44,953 bases of DNA from Granulosicoccus sp. (GTDB lineage: Bacteria > Pseudomonadota > Gammaproteobacteria > Granulosicoccales > Granulosicoccaceae), in NCBI GenBank assembly GCA_020627685.1, contig JAHDGK010000040.1, forward strand, positions 1 to 44,953, in the 5' to 3' direction. A program made the position numbers and the translations under genes. Below are positions 17,885 to 26,135 of this stretch, piece after piece; position 1 is the first letter of the stretch, and each line of letters begins with the position of its first letter. The notes beneath the pieces were generated by a model, which had not been told where the DNA came from, ran no database searches, and worked only from the letters and a program-made list of their open reading frames with translations.

Positions 17885-17952
17885 TGTAAACCTTTACATT
17901 TATCAATGTAAACCTTTTTATCGATATAAAATGGCCAATGTAAAGCTTTTCA
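17885..17952. promoter_or_regulatory. Clustered LacI-type operators between the sugar operon and its regulator
   Basis: Three TGTAAA-N2-TTTACA-like sites are visible. TGTAAACCTTTACA at 17885-17898 has perfect arms. TGTAAACCTTTTTA at 17907-17920 has two mismatches and TGTAAAGCTTTTCA at 17939-17952 has one. In addition TTTACATT (17893-17900) and AATGTAAA (17905-17912) form a perfect 8-4-8 inverted repeat that overlaps sites 1 and 2. The motif is typical of LacI/GalR regulators, and the LacI gene starts 60 bases to the right. Autoregulated repression of both directions is inferred. Confidence 0.75.
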
Positions 17953-18011
17953 CTGTAAAATCTCGCAATTAGTCGGAACCCCGAATTCCGCGTCTACCAC
18001 CCGCTAAACTC

Positions 18012-19046
18012 ATGAGCCCCTTGAATCCATCAAACGAGAAAGCCACCACCATCGAGGATGTCGCCAAGCTGGCCGGCGTCTCGATTGCCACGGTGAGCCG
18101 GGCTATACATGACCCTCACAAGGTTGCCGAAAGCACGCGTAAAAAAGTCACCAACGCCATAGCGAGAACCGGCTATACGGCTAATGCGATGGCTCAAAGC
18201 CTGCGCATGCAGCGGTCGAAAATGGTCATGATGCTAGTCCCCTCTATCGCGGACCCGAACTTCACGGGCATCCTCATTGGACTCGAGAAAGTGGCACAGC
18301 TTCGCGGATACGGTGTCCTCATTGGAAACACACAAGGCCAGGTTGCGTTGGAAGAAACTCACCTTCGCTTTTTGTCCACCGGTATGGCCGATGGACTCAT
18401 CCTGCTGACAGGACACAAGCCCGTCGCCGGTTGGCCTCAGGTCACCAACGCAAACCTCCCCCCGGTTGTCGGTGTAGGAAAGCAACTCAATGACGAAAAT
18501 ATTAGCTTTATTGGCATTGACGATAGAGCAGCGTCAAAAGTGGCGACCGAGTATCTGGTGTCCCTCGGACATAAGAAAATCGTTTTTATCTCTGGCGGCA
18601 AGGGTGACCTACTCTCTGACTTAAGAGAGGAAGGCTACTTGGCAGGACTTGCTGAGAGCTCTGGATCTATACAAGGTTGGAGAGTAGACGCAGACGGTAC
18701 TCCTGAGGGTGGCAGAAGCGCTGTAGAAAAACTGTTTATAAAAGATACGCTACCAACCGCTTTCTTTTGTTTCAACGACAACACGGCTATTGGTGTGATC
18801 GCGGCACTGAGACTCCGCGGCCACAGAGTGCCTGAAGATTTTTCTGTTATGGGTTTTGATGACATACCGTTTGCTCATAACGTCACCCCTGCCCTTACGA
18901 CCATAAGACAACCCAGACAGCAAATCGGTGAAGCTGCCATGACGTGTCTACTCGATCAAATTCAGGATAGAACGCAACCTGTTGTGAAAAAACTGCTGCA
19001 CGGGGACTTAATTGTCAGAGAGAGCTGCGGGCCGGTGGCTTCGTAA
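18012..19046 (+). CDS. LacI-family transcriptional regulator
   Basis: This 344-residue protein has an N-terminal LacI helix-turn-helix (TIEDVAKLAGVSIATVSRAI, about residues 15-34) with the hinge region to about 70, then a periplasmic-binding-protein-like sensor domain (GLILLTGHKP, FISGGKGDLLSDLREEGYLA, FFCFNDNTAIGVIAALRLRG, SVMGFDDIPFA). It is divergent from the ABC transporter operon, with three operator-like palindromes in the shared promoter. It most likely represses that operon until its sugar or a phosphorylated derivative binds. Its 3' end faces the LLM gene with only three bases between the two stop codons. Confidence 0.92.
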   Translation: MSPLNPSNEKATTIEDVAKLAGVSIATVSRAIHDPHKVAESTRKKVTNAIARTGYTANAMAQSLRMQRSKMVMMLVPSIADPNFTGILIGLEKVAQLRGYGVLIGNTQGQVALEETHLRFLSTGMADGLILLTGHKPVAGWPQVTNANLPPVVGVGKQLNDENISFIGIDDRAASKVATEYLVSLGHKKIVFISGGKGDLLSDLREEGYLAGLAESSGSIQGWRVDADGTPEGGRSAVEKLFIKDTLPTAFFCFNDNTAIGVIAALRLRGHRVPEDFSVMGFDDIPFAHNVTPALTTIRQPRQQIGEAAMTCLLDQIQDRTQPVVKKLLHGDLIVRESCGPVAS

Positions 19047-19049
19047 GGT

Positions 19050-20234
19050 TTATTTGAGCTGGCGTTTTTGCGCTATCGATGTGTTACCAAAATGTGGAAC
19101 CACATGTTCAAACAATCTATCCCAGCTAGCCAATATTTTGGAATAAGGAACGCCAGTATATTGTTGCATTAAGACGAGGTGATCAAGGCCAATCGATTCT
19201 CGGCGCTCTTCAAAACGTTCGATAACATAATCGATTGAACCCACAACGATAATGCCGCGCTTGTTCAGAAAATCAAACCAGTCGCTGGCTTCGTCTTCTG
19301 CACTCATTTCCTCATCAACATCGAGATAGCCATGTTTGGTCCACTCACCGGCGGGCCTCGACCCTCCAAGAAATTCATAATAAGCGTTAATAGCAGGGCG
19401 AATCGTGTTGACCGCCTCCTCCATTGACTCACCCACATAGAAAGCCACACACACACCAACACCTTCACCCAACGATGCTTCAAACCCGCGCGCTTTTGAC
19501 AAAGACTCTCGATACGGCTCCCAACAAGCTAAGGTACGTTTCGGTGCTGAGGACATAGAAATAACCCCTTGCCCTTGCGTTGCCGCAATTTCATGGGCAG
19601 GAGGCGCATTGGACATCAGCCATACCGGTGGATGTGGATCTTGATACGGCCGAGGGTGCAAGTACATCGCTTTATATTCTCCGTCATCCGCATGGTAGCG
19701 AGAATCCAAAGGCTCAAAAAAGCGGTTGGTTTCTTTCCAGCCAGGTACTGGAAACTGATAAAACTCACCTTGGTGTGTGAACGCTTCCTGTGTCCATGCT
19801 TTTAGAATGATGTCTAGCGATTCCAAATACAGTCTCATGACTTTGTTGTTATCGCGACGGTCAGCATCCATGTTGAACTGAATGGTGGCGCGCTCATTAA
19901 TACCTTTTGCTACTCCAAAATCAACCCTTCCCAGTGACATGTTATCGAGCATGGCAACATCCTCTGCTACACGTAATGGGTGCCAATCCGGGAGAACAAC
20001 AGGACAGGTTCCAACGCGAATTTTGTCGAAACGCGCAGCCATGTGTGTACACATTTGTATAGGATTTGGCGGCGCATTCATGTACCCGTTATGGGCAAAA
20101 TGATGCTCAGTAAACCAAGACGTTGTGAACCCTGCTTGCTCCGCAAGACCAGTTTGCTCCCGCATCATTTCCAGTGAGCGCGTCCAGGGGATAGTTTCAC
20201 CAGGGCTGAAATTCGGGATGAGATCGAAACGCAT
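19050..20234 (-). CDS. LLM class flavin-dependent oxidoreductase
   Basis: This 394-residue protein has the bacterial-luciferase-like monooxygenase fold: ETIPWTRSLEMMREQTGLAE and TTSWFTEHHF near the start, KIRVGTCPVVLPDWHPLRVAEDVAMLD, then GRVDFGVAKG. The C-terminal part carries VVGSIDYVIERFEE and DHLVLMQQYTGVPYSK. Members use reduced FMN or F420 and oxygen to oxidise aldehydes, sulfonates, alkanes and similar compounds. The substrate is unknown. It is transcribed away from an XRE-cupin regulator, with overlapping divergent promoter elements between them, so that regulator is the likely controller. Confidence 0.88.
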   Translation of the reverse strand: MRFDLIPNFSPGETIPWTRSLEMMREQTGLAEQAGFTTSWFTEHHFAHNGYMNAPPNPIQMCTHMAARFDKIRVGTCPVVLPDWHPLRVAEDVAMLDNMSLGRVDFGVAKGINERATIQFNMDADRRDNNKVMRLYLESLDIILKAWTQEAFTHQGEFYQFPVPGWKETNRFFEPLDSRYHADDGEYKAMYLHPRPYQDPHPPVWLMSNAPPAHEIAATQGQGVISMSSAPKRTLACWEPYRESLSKARGFEASLGEGVGVCVAFYVGESMEEAVNTIRPAINAYYEFLGGSRPAGEWTKHGYLDVDEEMSAEDEASDWFDFLNKRGIIVVGSIDYVIERFEERRESIGLDHLVLMQQYTGVPYSKILASWDRLFEHVVPHFGNTSIAQKRQLK

Positions 20235-20319
20235 AAGTAATCCACACGCTAAATTGAGACGGCCAAGCTGGCTCTGCGCCAGCTAAGAGAATGCCTTGTA
20301 GAGATTTTCTGCTTGAGAG

Positions 20320-20349
20320 GTATAATAAATACAGATATTTCCCTGTCAA
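20320..20349. promoter_or_regulatory. Overlapping divergent promoter elements (LLM oxidoreductase / XRE-cupin)
   Basis: On the minus strand a perfect -35 TTGACA (20344-20349) is followed after 18 bases by TTATAC (20320-20325), a fair -10 for the LLM gene. On the plus strand the same bases include TATAAT at 20321-20326, a consensus -10 for the regulator, with only a weak TTGTAG -35 upstream. The two -10 boxes share bases, so the promoters should compete. Confidence 0.55.
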
Positions 20350-20379
20350 GATAATTTTCTCAAATTTTTAAACCTGACC

Positions 20380-21015
20380 ATGACTGAGTTAATGAATCCC
20401 GGTTCAGGCGAATCCGGCAACGAGGCAAAGCGTTTAGGCATCGAAATACGAGAGGTGAGAAAAGCTCGCGGGCTAACACTTGCCGAGCTCAGCCAATCAG
20501 TGGGTTGTTCTGTGACATACCTGAGCCGCATCGAGCGAGGTACGACAAAGGTCACCGTCGAGCTGTTAAATAAAATCAGTCACGCATTGTCTGTGGAAAC
20601 TGCATGGTTCTTCCCAACTATCAGTGGTGATGGTCCCTTAGAGAAGAATCATGTGGTGCGCTCTAACAACAGACGCCCGCTGAGCACCATGTACACAAGA
20701 TCGCCCTCGGAACTGGGATTTGAAGATGAGCTACTTTCGAGCACCATAGACGGACAATGTTATTTACTGTTATCCCGATTCGCGGCTGGTAAAGGCAAGC
20801 CTGCCAAACCTGTTAAAACATACGAATTCGATGGCGAGCAGCACGGCTACATTGTTAGCGGTGAGATTCTTCTTATTTTGGGTTCCGAGGAAATAGTGTT
20901 GAAGGAGGGAGATAGTTTTTCATACCCATCGACAGTACCCCATCGCTTTTTCAACAACTGCAACGAAGAATCCGTGATGGTATGGGCAATGTCTCCAGTC
21001 AGAATAAGCTGGTGA
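20380..21015 (+). CDS. XRE-family regulator with C-terminal cupin domain
   Basis: This 211-residue protein has an N-terminal helix-turn-helix (EIREVRKARGLTLAELSQSV, then CSVTYLSRIERGTTKVTVE, about residues 22-70) and a C-terminal cupin (HGYIVSGEILLILGSEEIVL and GDSFSYPSTVPHRFFN, about 145-195). XRE-cupin proteins bind small ligands and control nearby catabolic or stress genes. The start could be ATG 20380 or ATG 20392; neither has a strong SD. It is divergent from the LLM oxidoreductase, its most likely target. Confidence 0.88.
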   Translation: MTELMNPGSGESGNEAKRLGIEIREVRKARGLTLAELSQSVGCSVTYLSRIERGTTKVTVELLNKISHALSVETAWFFPTISGDGPLEKNHVVRSNNRRPLSTMYTRSPSELGFEDELLSSTIDGQCYLLLSRFAAGKGKPAKPVKTYEFDGEQHGYIVSGEILLILGSEEIVLKEGDSFSYPSTVPHRFFNNCNEESVMVWAMSPVRISW

Positions 21016-21092
21016 GCAAATCTATCGTAAAGAGCTAGAACTTTCATCGCGCTTTGGAGTCTGTGAGAAAAAGGCAACTGTGAAAGACTGCG

Positions 21093-22499
21093 ATGACTAG
21101 CCAGCAATACAACACCAACATCAGGTTGGATATCAACAGTGTTATCGCTATTACGTTAACCTTGTTTTCGCTCTGTAGCTTTAACTCGAAAGCCTTTGCT
21201 GCTGAAACGAAACTTGCCCAGCACGTTTTAGAACAATTCGGGCCACCCCCGTCTGTCCCTTCCGGCGAACTCAATCAAGAACTCAAAAATGCAGTAAAAA
21301 CAGTATTTGCCGATAGCTTGGCAGATTCAGGATGGACTCAGGATCAATCAATTGCACTCAACGTTATTGCTAACTCAGAAGATCCACGCCTGGTGTGGTG
21401 GATTAGCGACTTAATGAGATTCGCAGGTGGAGGCGGACTTTCTGATGTACTTGGCTCAGCCGCTTCAAAGTTGTTAGGTATCGAGTTTCCTGAACGAAGT
21501 TACTGGGACAGAACCACGGATCATTTAATGGCTTGGAACATTCCAGCACCCCCGAATTACTTAGACGTGAAAGGTGGAATTTTCAACGGCTTAGTACCTG
21601 GCTGGGAGAATATTTTTACAAAGGGCGATATCGACTGGCGTCATGTGTCGTGGGGCGGCGTTCTCATTGACAACAGGGCTTATGACACGACAGATGAGTC
21701 TTGTAATTGCATTCCCGCTGCTGACAATCCCATTGTAACGGATGCTGAGAGCGCGACCTGGCTTCGCGATGACGCCATTGTGTTTGGTATTGAAGTGAAC
21801 GGAGAATACAGAGCATATCCCAGACGCATCATGGAGGTCAGGGAAATGATTAACGACACGCTTGGCGGAAGAGATTTAGGTATTCCCTATTGCACTCTGT
21901 GTGGTGCAGCGCAAGCCTATTTTACTGATGATGTTCCTGAGGGTGTGAAAAGACCTGTACTTAGAACATCCGGATTGCTTATACGATCCAACAAAGTCAT
22001 GTATGACATTAACACCTATTCAGTTTTTGACACATTTAAAGGAAATGCAGTAACCGGCGAGCTGCTACATAAAAAAGTACAGCTTAAGCAAGCAAGCGTT
22101 ATAACCACTGAATGGGGAAAATGGAAAGCTGCTCACCCTACGACAACAGTTCTGGCAGAAGAATTGGCGCTTGGTAGAGATTTTGACTTTAGAAATACAC
22201 GTGATGCTGACGGGCCGATATTCCCAGTTGGTGATGTAGACCCAAGACTAGGCGTACATGAAGACATTGTTGGAGTCGTTAACCGATCAGGCATACCGGT
22301 CGCCTTTCAACGAAGTGAAGCCATTTTAGAAATTGCAAAAGGCAACACTGTAGAGTTTGAAGGTGTGCAGTTAATAGTAGATGCTGGCGGCCTACGAGCA
22401 GTAGACACAAACGGTAATGATCTAGGAAGTCATCAGGCTTTCTGGTTTGCATGGTCCCAGTTTTATAGCAATACAAAACTCTGGCCCAACAAAATTTGA
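21093..22499 (+). CDS. DUF3179 domain-containing exported protein
   Basis: This 468-residue protein begins with a hydrophobic segment at about residues 17-36 (VIAITLTLFSLCSFNSKAFA), a likely signal peptide. The rest matches DUF3179: VFGIEVNGEYRAYPRRIM, GIPYCTLCGAAQAYF with a CxxC, LRTSGLLIRSNKVMYD, and later VGVVNRSGIPVAF. Another cysteine cluster, ESCNCIP, lies at about residue 205. The family function is unknown; it is common in marine bacteria. It follows the XRE-cupin gene after 77 bases in the same direction, but a link is not evident. Confidence 0.82.
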   Translation: MTSQQYNTNIRLDINSVIAITLTLFSLCSFNSKAFAAETKLAQHVLEQFGPPPSVPSGELNQELKNAVKTVFADSLADSGWTQDQSIALNVIANSEDPRLVWWISDLMRFAGGGGLSDVLGSAASKLLGIEFPERSYWDRTTDHLMAWNIPAPPNYLDVKGGIFNGLVPGWENIFTKGDIDWRHVSWGGVLIDNRAYDTTDESCNCIPAADNPIVTDAESATWLRDDAIVFGIEVNGEYRAYPRRIMEVREMINDTLGGRDLGIPYCTLCGAAQAYFTDDVPEGVKRPVLRTSGLLIRSNKVMYDINTYSVFDTFKGNAVTGELLHKKVQLKQASVITTEWGKWKAAHPTTTVLAEELALGRDFDFRNTRDADGPIFPVGDVDPRLGVHEDIVGVVNRSGIPVAFQRSEAILEIAKGNTVEFEGVQLIVDAGGLRAVDTNGNDLGSHQAFWFAWSQFYSNTKLWPNKI

Positions 22500-22832
22500 A
22501 ACTACCCTCTGTGTTCTCCGTATTTGAAATTGGATGGCTAGGAAGTTGAGTCTTTGGCATCTGGTTGATTTTGCTTGCGACACCGGCGTTTTCTGCAGTA
22601 GTTGTCATCCTTTTAAACGGAGGCTAGTTTGGCGTAATCTGCCATTCATCGTGTATGGGTTTCATTCATCATAGATATGCCATCACATCTCATCAACTGC
22701 ACCAACTAACGTGGTTAACGCACCCTATTCAGGCGTGGCGCACTTTACCTCTACAGATGTAGCCTATGGCATATAGCTAACTCAGCAGTATCACTGTTAG
22801 GCTCCAACTCATCGCTATGAGGGAATACGCAC
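22500..22832. other. 333-base intergenic gap
   Basis: No convincing gene, RNA or strong hairpin with a U-run is seen. On the plus strand the frame containing VFSVFEIGWLGS is interrupted by a TGA near 22547 and then continues with the strongly hydrophobic VFGIWLILLATPAFSAVVVI before ending near 22626. This could be the remains of a small membrane protein or chance. The 5' leader of the aldehyde dehydrogenase lies at the right end, with AGGGA shortly before its ATG. Confidence 0.4.
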
Positions 22833-24374
22833 ATGGAAGCTCCAACAACATTAGACTTGGTAAATTCATCGGCAAGTCAGCCGCGTCATAAGCCACCATC
22901 ACCACTTATGTATCTTGCCGGTCAATGGGTGGACTCAACATCACGAATCACGGTAACGAACCCCTACAACAACAAGACTATCGGCACAGTTCCGTGTGCA
23001 AATGCAGAACACATAAAGCTTGCGTTACAACTAGCAAGAGAATACGCGCGCAGCCCACTTACAGAGCATGCCAGAGCAGATCTTTTGGACGCCTGGGCTT
23101 TTGAGATAAGGAACAATATCGAAGCGCTCGCTGACCTTTTATGCCGTGAAAACGGCAAGGTGATCAGCCAAGCACGTGCTGAGATTTTACGGGCCGCCGA
23201 AACTATTGATTGCTACTCAACAGCAGCACGCAATATCAATGCTGATGCACTCACGATCTTACAAAGTGTTTCCGCCGGCACCTACAACAAGTCTGATATA
23301 AATTCGGAAGGTTTTATAACGGCCACCCTCTATAAACCCTTGGGAGTCATTACAGCCTATACGCCGTTCAATTTTCCCGCTAATACGTTGGTACACAAGG
23401 TTGCAGCCGCTATCGCCTCCGGAAATAGCATTATCGTAAAGCCCAGCGAAAAGACACCATTGGTGGCCTTAGAGCTTGCGCGCTTATTCTCTAATGTCAA
23501 TGAGGTTCCAAACGGCATCGTCAGCATCCTTACCGGTCACCATCAGGATTTCACCGAGTTGTTCCTAACTAATGATCAGGTCGACTTTTTCAGCATGACT
23601 GGCAACTCTGTTGTGGGTAGAAAGCTCTACAGACAATTCTGTGATGCGCAGACCTTTAAACGCAGTCACTTCGAATTAGGAGGTAATGCGGCGCAAGTTG
23701 TACTTGCCGATTTCGATATAAAAACTGCGGCCGACATGCTAAGCGCGGCGGTGTTTGATCACAACGGCTCTCGATGCACAACTCCTAGAAAATTGCTCTT
23801 ACCTGAAGGGGAATATACGAAAAAGTTTTGTCAGTTCGTGCTTGCAAACATTGATCAGTGGACGACTGGTAACCCCCTCGATGAATCTGTCAGATTGGGT
23901 GCACTCATTGATGAATCTGCTGCCAAAGCCGTTGAGTCTCGCGTACACGAAGCGGTTAAGGCAGGTGCAACATTGCTAAGTGGAGGTAAGCGTGATGGAG
24001 CCGTTATGCAGGCAACGGTATTATCAGGGGTTACATCTGATATGCGTATCTTCAAAGAAGAGAACTTCGGCCCGGTGATGTGCCTGATGAACTACAAGTC
24101 TATTGATGATGCAATCGCCATAGCCAATCTGGGTAGCTTTGGTCTACAGCCCGCCGTAATGACTCATGACATGAAAAAAGGCTGGGAAGTGGCGTCGAAA
24201 ATCAGAGGCGGATGCTTAAACATCGGCTCAACGACAACCAGTCATCGTAGTGACACCGTACCATTTGGCGGTATAGGAAGCTCTGGAATTGGAAAAGAAG
24301 GCAGCCTGGCCGGTGTCCGGGAGCTATGCCACGAAATTCCGTATAAGTTTTACGTCGACAGCTCAGTTATTTAA
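22833..24374 (+). CDS. NAD(P)-dependent aldehyde dehydrogenase
   Basis: This 513-residue protein is of normal ALDH length. Visible parts are YTPFNFPANTLVHKVAAAIA, the cofactor-binding KPSEKTP, FFSMTGNSVVGRKL, the general base FELGGN (Glu281), and the nucleophile in NGSRCTTP (Cys315). The C-terminal EENFGPV and VPFGGIGSSGIGKEG are also typical. It oxidises an aldehyde to the acid in the cytoplasm. The substrate is unknown. It does not resemble BoxD, the semialdehyde dehydrogenase of the box pathway, as I remember that sequence. It stands alone, with a long gap upstream. Confidence 0.92.
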   Translation: MEAPTTLDLVNSSASQPRHKPPSPLMYLAGQWVDSTSRITVTNPYNNKTIGTVPCANAEHIKLALQLAREYARSPLTEHARADLLDAWAFEIRNNIEALADLLCRENGKVISQARAEILRAAETIDCYSTAARNINADALTILQSVSAGTYNKSDINSEGFITATLYKPLGVITAYTPFNFPANTLVHKVAAAIASGNSIIVKPSEKTPLVALELARLFSNVNEVPNGIVSILTGHHQDFTELFLTNDQVDFFSMTGNSVVGRKLYRQFCDAQTFKRSHFELGGNAAQVVLADFDIKTAADMLSAAVFDHNGSRCTTPRKLLLPEGEYTKKFCQFVLANIDQWTTGNPLDESVRLGALIDESAAKAVESRVHEAVKAGATLLSGGKRDGAVMQATVLSGVTSDMRIFKEENFGPVMCLMNYKSIDDAIAIANLGSFGLQPAVMTHDMKKGWEVASKIRGGCLNIGSTTTSHRSDTVPFGGIGSSGIGKEGSLAGVRELCHEIPYKFYVDSSVI

Positions 24375-24527
24375 AAATACCAACTGGTCGTCCAACTAAC
24401 ATATAACTTCGTTAAAACACAATTTGCTGAAATTTTCCCCTACTTGAGTTGAGTTTTTCTTCAATGTAAATGGCATGTGTCTTGATTGATTCAAAAGACG
24501 TATTTCCAATTATCCGAAGGATTTTCA

Positions 24528-25421
24528 GTGACTAACCTTGCATTAGTAGGAAATTGCCAAACCTGGCCTATCTCTGAAATGTTTGTGCATGCCTGTGCAG
24601 ATATTGATGTCATCGGAAAAATCGTCGTCTATCAAAGCACGGAGGACGATGAAAAAACCGATATGGATATGTTGGAAAACGCAGATATCATTCTGTCACA
24701 ACTCATTACAGATACTTTTGCAATACCTTATATCCAAACGACCAATTTAAAATCACTCTTTGGCGATAAGGTCATTACCGTTCCAAATTTGTTTTTTCAT
24801 GGTCAGAACCCCGATCAATTCTACGTTTACGGAGAGGATAAAGTCCGCATTCTAGGACCCTGTGCCGAGTATCACAGCAAGTCTCTTATTGAATCATGGA
24901 AATCAGGCCGCCCTGTGAGTGAAATTTCCGAAGAAAACTACATCTCAGCAAACTTCGATAGTGACTATATCTCAAGCCTAGTTGAGAAATCATTTGCTGA
25001 TTTTTCTACCAGAGAAAATTCGATTGATATTCCCATGGGGGACTATCTGCGCGAGCACTGGCAGGAGCAACAACTTTTTCACACATTTAATCATCCAACC
25101 CCTGCCGCGTTAAAGGCCCTGTTCATTCGATTCTGCACATATGCAGGTATAAGCTACGATGAAAAAAGGCTCGATGAGGTATCAAAAAACGATCGGTTAG
25201 GTGCTATTCACCCTCCCATGGAAAATACACTTTCTGAGCAGTTGGGAATGAAATTCTCCATTTCTAAAGAAGTGAAAGGTGTTGGCTTGGACGAGACAAC
25301 AGGTGCTCGAATTGACGGTGAATACAAGCAATACTCTTTTTCAGAGTACGTGGAGAAATCCTACCGTTGCTATGATTTAAACAGCGACATTATGAATTCG
25401 CTGTCTTTCACTCCATCGTGA
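24528..25421 (+). CDS. WcbI-like polysaccharide biosynthesis protein
   Basis: This 297-residue protein begins at GTG 24528 with GAAGG seven bases upstream; a TTG at 24486 would add 14 residues with no SD. The N-terminus NLALVGNCQTWPIS carries the GNCQ motif typical of WcbI, a capsule-locus protein from Burkholderia with an acetyltransferase/hydrolase-like fold that binds CoA. Further matches are ADIILSQLITDTF, VPNLFFHGQNPDQFYVYG and FNHPTPAALKALF. It may modify a glycan. It lies 13.6 kb from the glycan operon on the same strand, so a shared pathway is possible but unproven. Confidence 0.7.
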   Translation: MTNLALVGNCQTWPISEMFVHACADIDVIGKIVVYQSTEDDEKTDMDMLENADIILSQLITDTFAIPYIQTTNLKSLFGDKVITVPNLFFHGQNPDQFYVYGEDKVRILGPCAEYHSKSLIESWKSGRPVSEISEENYISANFDSDYISSLVEKSFADFSTRENSIDIPMGDYLREHWQEQQLFHTFNHPTPAALKALFIRFCTYAGISYDEKRLDEVSKNDRLGAIHPPMENTLSEQLGMKFSISKEVKGVGLDETTGARIDGEYKQYSFSEYVEKSYRCYDLNSDIMNSLSFTPS

Positions 25422-25456
25422 TATTCGCCAGTGCAACCTACAGAGGAAGTCGTCAC

Positions 25457-26059
25457 TCAGCAGACATCTGACATACTTACCATCTTTCCCGTCACGTGAT
25501 TGTAAGACTCAACAATGAGTTGCAGCACAGTACGCAACTCCTCTAGCGTGCTCGCTGAGTAAAGCATTACCAGTCCTTCCCAACCATCCTGACTCGTAGC
25601 CCACGGGTGCCGTTCGCCCCATTTTTTTTCTGACATTTCCAATGCACGTTTGTACGGCAATGGAATATGCAAACTTCCATCGGGATGGATATGAGAGAAC
25701 TCTCTACCGGCAACGATTGCTTTGGGATGTTTAACAGACACGCCCTTTTCCAACCACATACCAGTAGCACCGGCCAATGACACGATAGTTGGATGAGACT
25801 CAACCCCAGGCAGCTCAAACGCCAGTCGGTGCAGTTCTTTTGTTATCGACTCTACCGGTGTTACGCCTATTTGTACGTGTGGGACCCTGCCACTCGTGTG
25901 AGTACGATTGCCCGTTCTTACAGGCAGCGGACTTGAGCCTAGAGCACCGCTATTTGAATTTTCTGTAAATGAAACACAAAGCGTCTGTTCTGCCGAATAT
26001 GCGGACGAAACAACGCTGAAGGCCAAAGCTATCGGCACAAGAATTTTTGATAGCTTCAT
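25457..26059 (-). CDS. Exported DUF5519 (luciferase-like domain) protein
   Basis: This 200-residue protein starts at ATG 26059 with AGGTGAG just upstream; the frame runs on to 26176 but that would overlap the preceding gene and bury the signal peptide. Residues 1-23 (KLSKILVPIALAFSVVSS, AYSA) are a signal peptide. The core has PHVQIGVTPVESITKELHRL, GREFSHIHPDGSLHIPLP and WGERHPWA, which resemble DUF5519, a domain found in small proteins of unknown function annotated as luciferase-like. Three histidines around HIHPDG look conserved. It is the last gene of a three-gene operon of exported proteins. Confidence 0.65.
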   Translation of the reverse strand: MKLSKILVPIALAFSVVSSAYSAEQTLCVSFTENSNSGALGSSPLPVRTGNRTHTSGRVPHVQIGVTPVESITKELHRLAFELPGVESHPTIVSLAGATGMWLEKGVSVKHPKAIVAGREFSHIHPDGSLHIPLPYKRALEMSEKKWGERHPWATSQDGWEGLVMLYSASTLEELRTVLQLIVESYNHVTGKMVSMSDVC

Positions 26060-26098
26060 TTGCTCACCTATTGGTTTTTGTTTATGAAATTTACTAGA

Positions 26099-26127
26099 CC
26101 GCACTCCGGCATTACACCGGAGTACGG
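26099..26127 (-). terminator. Strong hairpin between the NTF2-like and DUF5519 genes
   Basis: On the minus strand CCGTACTCCGG and CCGGAGTGCGG pair over 11 positions (one T-G wobble) with a 7-base loop. It sits in the 76-base gap between two genes read in the same direction. The U-run of a classic terminator is missing, so partial termination or mRNA protection is more likely than full termination. Confidence 0.6.
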
Positions 26128-26135
26128 AAACACAC

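Noticed and set aside
22279-22608. 109-codon minus-strand frame over the end of the DUF3179 gene
   Set aside because: It overlaps conserved coding sequence on the other strand, lacks an SD and shows no domain.
22833-24374. Aldehyde dehydrogenase as BoxD
   Set aside because: The active-site and flanking motifs are those of general aldehyde dehydrogenases and do not follow the BoxD sequence as I remember it; it is also far from the box genes and on the other strand.
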